Source of the DNA: Planctomycetaceae bacterium
GTDB taxonomy: Bacteria > Planctomycetota > Planctomycetia > Planctomycetales > Planctomycetaceae
DNA: 34,835 nt
Direction of reading: 5' to 3'
Assembly: GCA_002722955.1 (NCBI GenBank)
Contig: PBMZ01000141.1
Span: forward strand, 1 to 34,835
Shown here one piece after another: positions 33,125 to 34,835 of the stretch (within the stretch, counting starts at the first letter, position 1; every line of letters starts with the position of its first letter). The notes under the pieces were generated by a model. It did not search any database. It was not told the DNA's origin and worked only from the letters and a program-made list of their open reading frames with translations. The translations under genes were made by a program, and so were the position numbers.

Positions 33125-34003
33125 TTGAGCGAAGACGAAGTCCAACAATGGAGTGATGACGACGAGTCGGAATGGCTTCCAGAAGACCTGGAGGAGGCCT
33201 ACCTCCGCGCGCTCGAAGCCAACGAAGCGGTCGAATGGGAAATCGCCGCTTCCGAAGCCAATGAAACGGTCGAATCCGAATCTGAAGTAAACGCCTCAAA
33301 TGATGCTGCGTCTGAAGCGCCGGATGTCTTACCGTTTGGCGAACAGCAAGAAAGTGCCACGGCCGAGGCATCGCAGGCACACCAAACAGTCGAGCCATCC
33401 AGCGAATTAACGACGGTTGAGAAATCTGCAGAGCCGCGTGATACGGACACAATGGCAACGGTCGCCGCCAAATCTGTTCCGCGAGTCATGCCGCAGCAAG
33501 TCATCGAGGCTGCGTTGTTCGTCGGCGGCATGCCGCTCACCATCAAGAAGCTGGCATCGCTATTTGGTTCCGAAATGGCTGCCGACGATGTCGAACGAAT
33601 TCTGGACGAGTTGAACGATAACTACGCCACCGAAATGCGACCGTACGAAATTCGTTTGGCCGAAGGCGGCTATCGTCTCGATCTGCGGCCCGACTTCGAC
33701 AGCGTCCGCAATCGTGTTTACGGGTTGGGTCCCAAAGAAGTCAAATTGTCACGAGAGGCTGTCGAGGTCTTAGCGTTGGTGGCCTATCGGCAGCCACTCA
33801 CGAAATCGGAAATTGAAAGGCTTGGTAAAGACAATCCAGGCACAGCGATTCGTCAGTTGCTCCGAAGAGAGTTAATCTGCATAGAACGCGGAAAGACTCG
33901 AAAAGACGAAATCAAATACCACACGACACCGCGTTTCTTGTCGTTGTTTGGACTGGGCAACTTGGACGAGCTACCTCAAGCCGATGAGTTAAATCTGAAG
34001 TAG
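33125..34003 (+). CDS. scpB: Chromosome segregation and condensation protein ScpB
   Basis: ScpB is the winged-helix kleisin partner of SMC and ScpA in chromosome condensation. The 292-residue product has an acidic, low-complexity N-terminus of about 118 residues, rich in Glu, Ser and Ala and absent from short ScpB proteins, and then the ScpB domain: MPQQVIEAALFVGGMPLTIK, REAVEVLALVAYRQPLTKSE, and the C-terminal YHTTPRFLSLFGLGNLDELP. TTG 33125 is the likely start, with GGAGG six bases upstream. The frame is open further upstream, but that part is the palindromic repeat at 33001-33077. No scpA is in the window. Confidence 0.93.
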   Translation: MSEDEVQQWSDDDESEWLPEDLEEAYLRALEANEAVEWEIAASEANETVESESEVNASNDAASEAPDVLPFGEQQESATAEASQAHQTVEPSSELTTVEKSAEPRDTDTMATVAAKSVPRVMPQQVIEAALFVGGMPLTIKKLASLFGSEMAADDVERILDELNDNYATEMRPYEIRLAEGGYRLDLRPDFDSVRNRVYGLGPKEVKLSREAVEVLALVAYRQPLTKSEIERLGKDNPGTAIRQLLRRELICIERGKTRKDEIKYHTTPRFLSLFGLGNLDELPQADELNLK

Positions 34004-34043
34004 AGGGCTGAATACCTCTTGCCCGTTCGCTGCGCACCCAACC

Positions 34044-34099
34044 GTAGCCCGACTCTCTGAGTCGCGTGCCGAATTGCCCGACTCGGAGAGTCAGGCTAC
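34044..34099. terminator. Hairpin between convergent scpB and the halogenase-like gene
   Basis: GTAGCCCGACTCTCTGAGTCG (arm split here as GTAGCCCGACTC and TCTGAGTCG, 34044-34064) pairs with 34079-34099 with two mismatches. It overlaps the minus-strand stop codon at 34096-34098, so it could end both transcripts. It has no strong T run and may also be a dispersed repeat. Confidence 0.55.
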
Positions 34100-34835
34100 T
34101 CAGGCAGAGCCGTTGCCGAATACATGTTATTGAGCGACGGATTCATCAAGCCCACGTGGTTATAACGATCGATGCATTGCATCACGAGTTGCTCGTATTC
34201 TTCCGCGCGCTCTTCCATGTCCGTCTGATGAGACGCGAGCCAGCCAAATGGTATCTCCCATTCCTCATCCGCGCACAAGAAAGCTCCCGATCGAATGTCG
34301 TTTGCTTCCAATCGGCGGCGTTCGAAAGTTGTGGCGGCGGCAAAGTACATCATTGTCGAAGCCGCAAAGGCGCGGAATGAGGAAAGGCTCAGATAGCAGG
34401 CTCGCATCAACTCGTCGATGTGCGTCAACGCCTGACGCACGCGTTTTGAATAGAGAGCTAACTGATCGGTTCGTTCGGGACCCTCGAATTGCGTCAAACA
34501 ATCAGCTAGCAACTCGATGCCACAAAGTGAATGAGCAATCCCAGTGCTATGCAGCGGATCAATGAAGCCGGCTGTATTCGGCAAAAGGGCCCAATCGTCA
34601 TCAGCAATCGTTTCCTCGAACCGCTGCATTCGACTTGTACGCACCACCCTCTCCGGCGCGACAAGTTTGGCAGTCATCAACTGCCGCGCGATGGATGGAT
34701 ACCGCTCGAGCTGTTCTGCCCACTCGTCTTCGGCCCGTCGATTACTCTCAAGCGGATACTTGTCGGCATCCAGTACGATGCCAACGCTAGTGACGCCATT
34801 GTCGAAAGGAAGCTGCCACATCCATCCGCCGTCGA
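34096..34835 (-). CDS. Flavin-dependent halogenase-like oxidoreductase, N-terminus outside the window
   Basis: The last 246 or so codons of an FAD-dependent oxidoreductase of the tryptophan-halogenase type are visible; the gene continues past the right edge. At the edge DGGWMWQLP fits the halogenase signature WxWxIP with Leu for Ile, and LLPNTAGFIDPLHSTGIAHS contains the family's FAD/tunnel-region motif. The N-terminal GxGxxG flavin-binding motif is not in the window. Many planctomycete genes of this family act on unknown substrates, so halogenation is not assured. It is convergent with scpB. Confidence 0.85.
   Translation of the reverse strand, partial: DGGWMWQLPFDNGVTSVGIVLDADKYPLESNRRAEDEWAEQLERYPSIARQLMTAKLVAPERVVRTSRMQRFEETIADDDWALLPNTAGFIDPLHSTGIAHSLCGIELLADCLTQFEGPERTDQLALYSKRVRQALTHIDELMRACYLSLSSFRAFAASTMMYFAAATTFERRRLEANDIRSGAFLCADEEWEIPFGWLASHQTDMEERAEEYEQLVMQCIDRYNHVGLMNPSLNNMYSATALPE

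Overview
This window looks like a chromosomal segment of a planctomycete, most likely Pirellulales-like. The evidence is gene content: two Tat-exported DUF1501 proteins, a very large Ser/Thr kinase with STAND and FGE-like modules, NHL-repeat exported proteins, an NHLRC2-like thioredoxin fusion, an FHA-cyclase, and a transposase of the type common in planctomycete genomes. Assignment is by recognition only; no rRNA or tRNA gene was seen.

Region 1 to about 6.5 kb is an accessory, rearranged block. It starts with a 21-bp tandem repeat. Two related SnoaL/DUF4440-type exported proteins flank a Tat-exported amidase. The first SnoaL gene is a three-part mosaic: its 5' end copies the neighbouring 1030-1374 gene, its middle is an antisense fragment of an insertion-sequence transposase, and the rest is the SnoaL gene. 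Further on, three truncated copies of one IS terminus stand head to tail. The first cuts a small secreted-protein gene. They are followed by the 3' remnant of a tyrosine recombinase, which is itself cut by a nearly full-length IS (about 5072-6460) whose transposase is dead by one frameshift and one stop codon.

Region 6.5-13 kb carries a TupA-like tungstate-binding lipoprotein, a DUF1501 protein, a ClC chloride channel/transporter with CBS domains, and a probable two-gene unit of an ABC ATPase and an NHL-repeat lipoprotein. No permease of the transporter is present in the window.

Region 13-24.4 kb holds the 1,628-residue kinase-STAND-helical-repeat-FGE protein, a tandem-domain cyclase-family (metal-dependent amidohydrolase-like) exported protein, a MazG-like pyrophosphohydrolase with a Cys-rich tail, a second DUF1501 protein and the thioredoxin-NHL protein.

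Region 24.4-34.8 kb is core: rpsB, tsf and pyrH in the usual order, then a metallo-beta-lactamase-fold class II cyclic-nucleotide phosphodiesterase downstream of an FHA-GAF-class III cyclase (a plausible make-and-break signalling pair), mutY with an altered catalytic residue, an orphan moxR, scpB, and the C-terminal part of a flavin-dependent halogenase-like protein running off the right edge.

Intergenic spaces are rich in inverted repeats. Some are good intrinsic terminators (after tsf, and after the NHL lipoprotein). Others lie upstream of genes and look like dispersed palindromic repeats. The strongest candidates for something new are the kinase-STAND-FGE protein, the FHA-cyclase/phosphodiesterase pair with non-canonical base-recognition residues, the head-to-tail IS ends, and the mosaic SnoaL gene.
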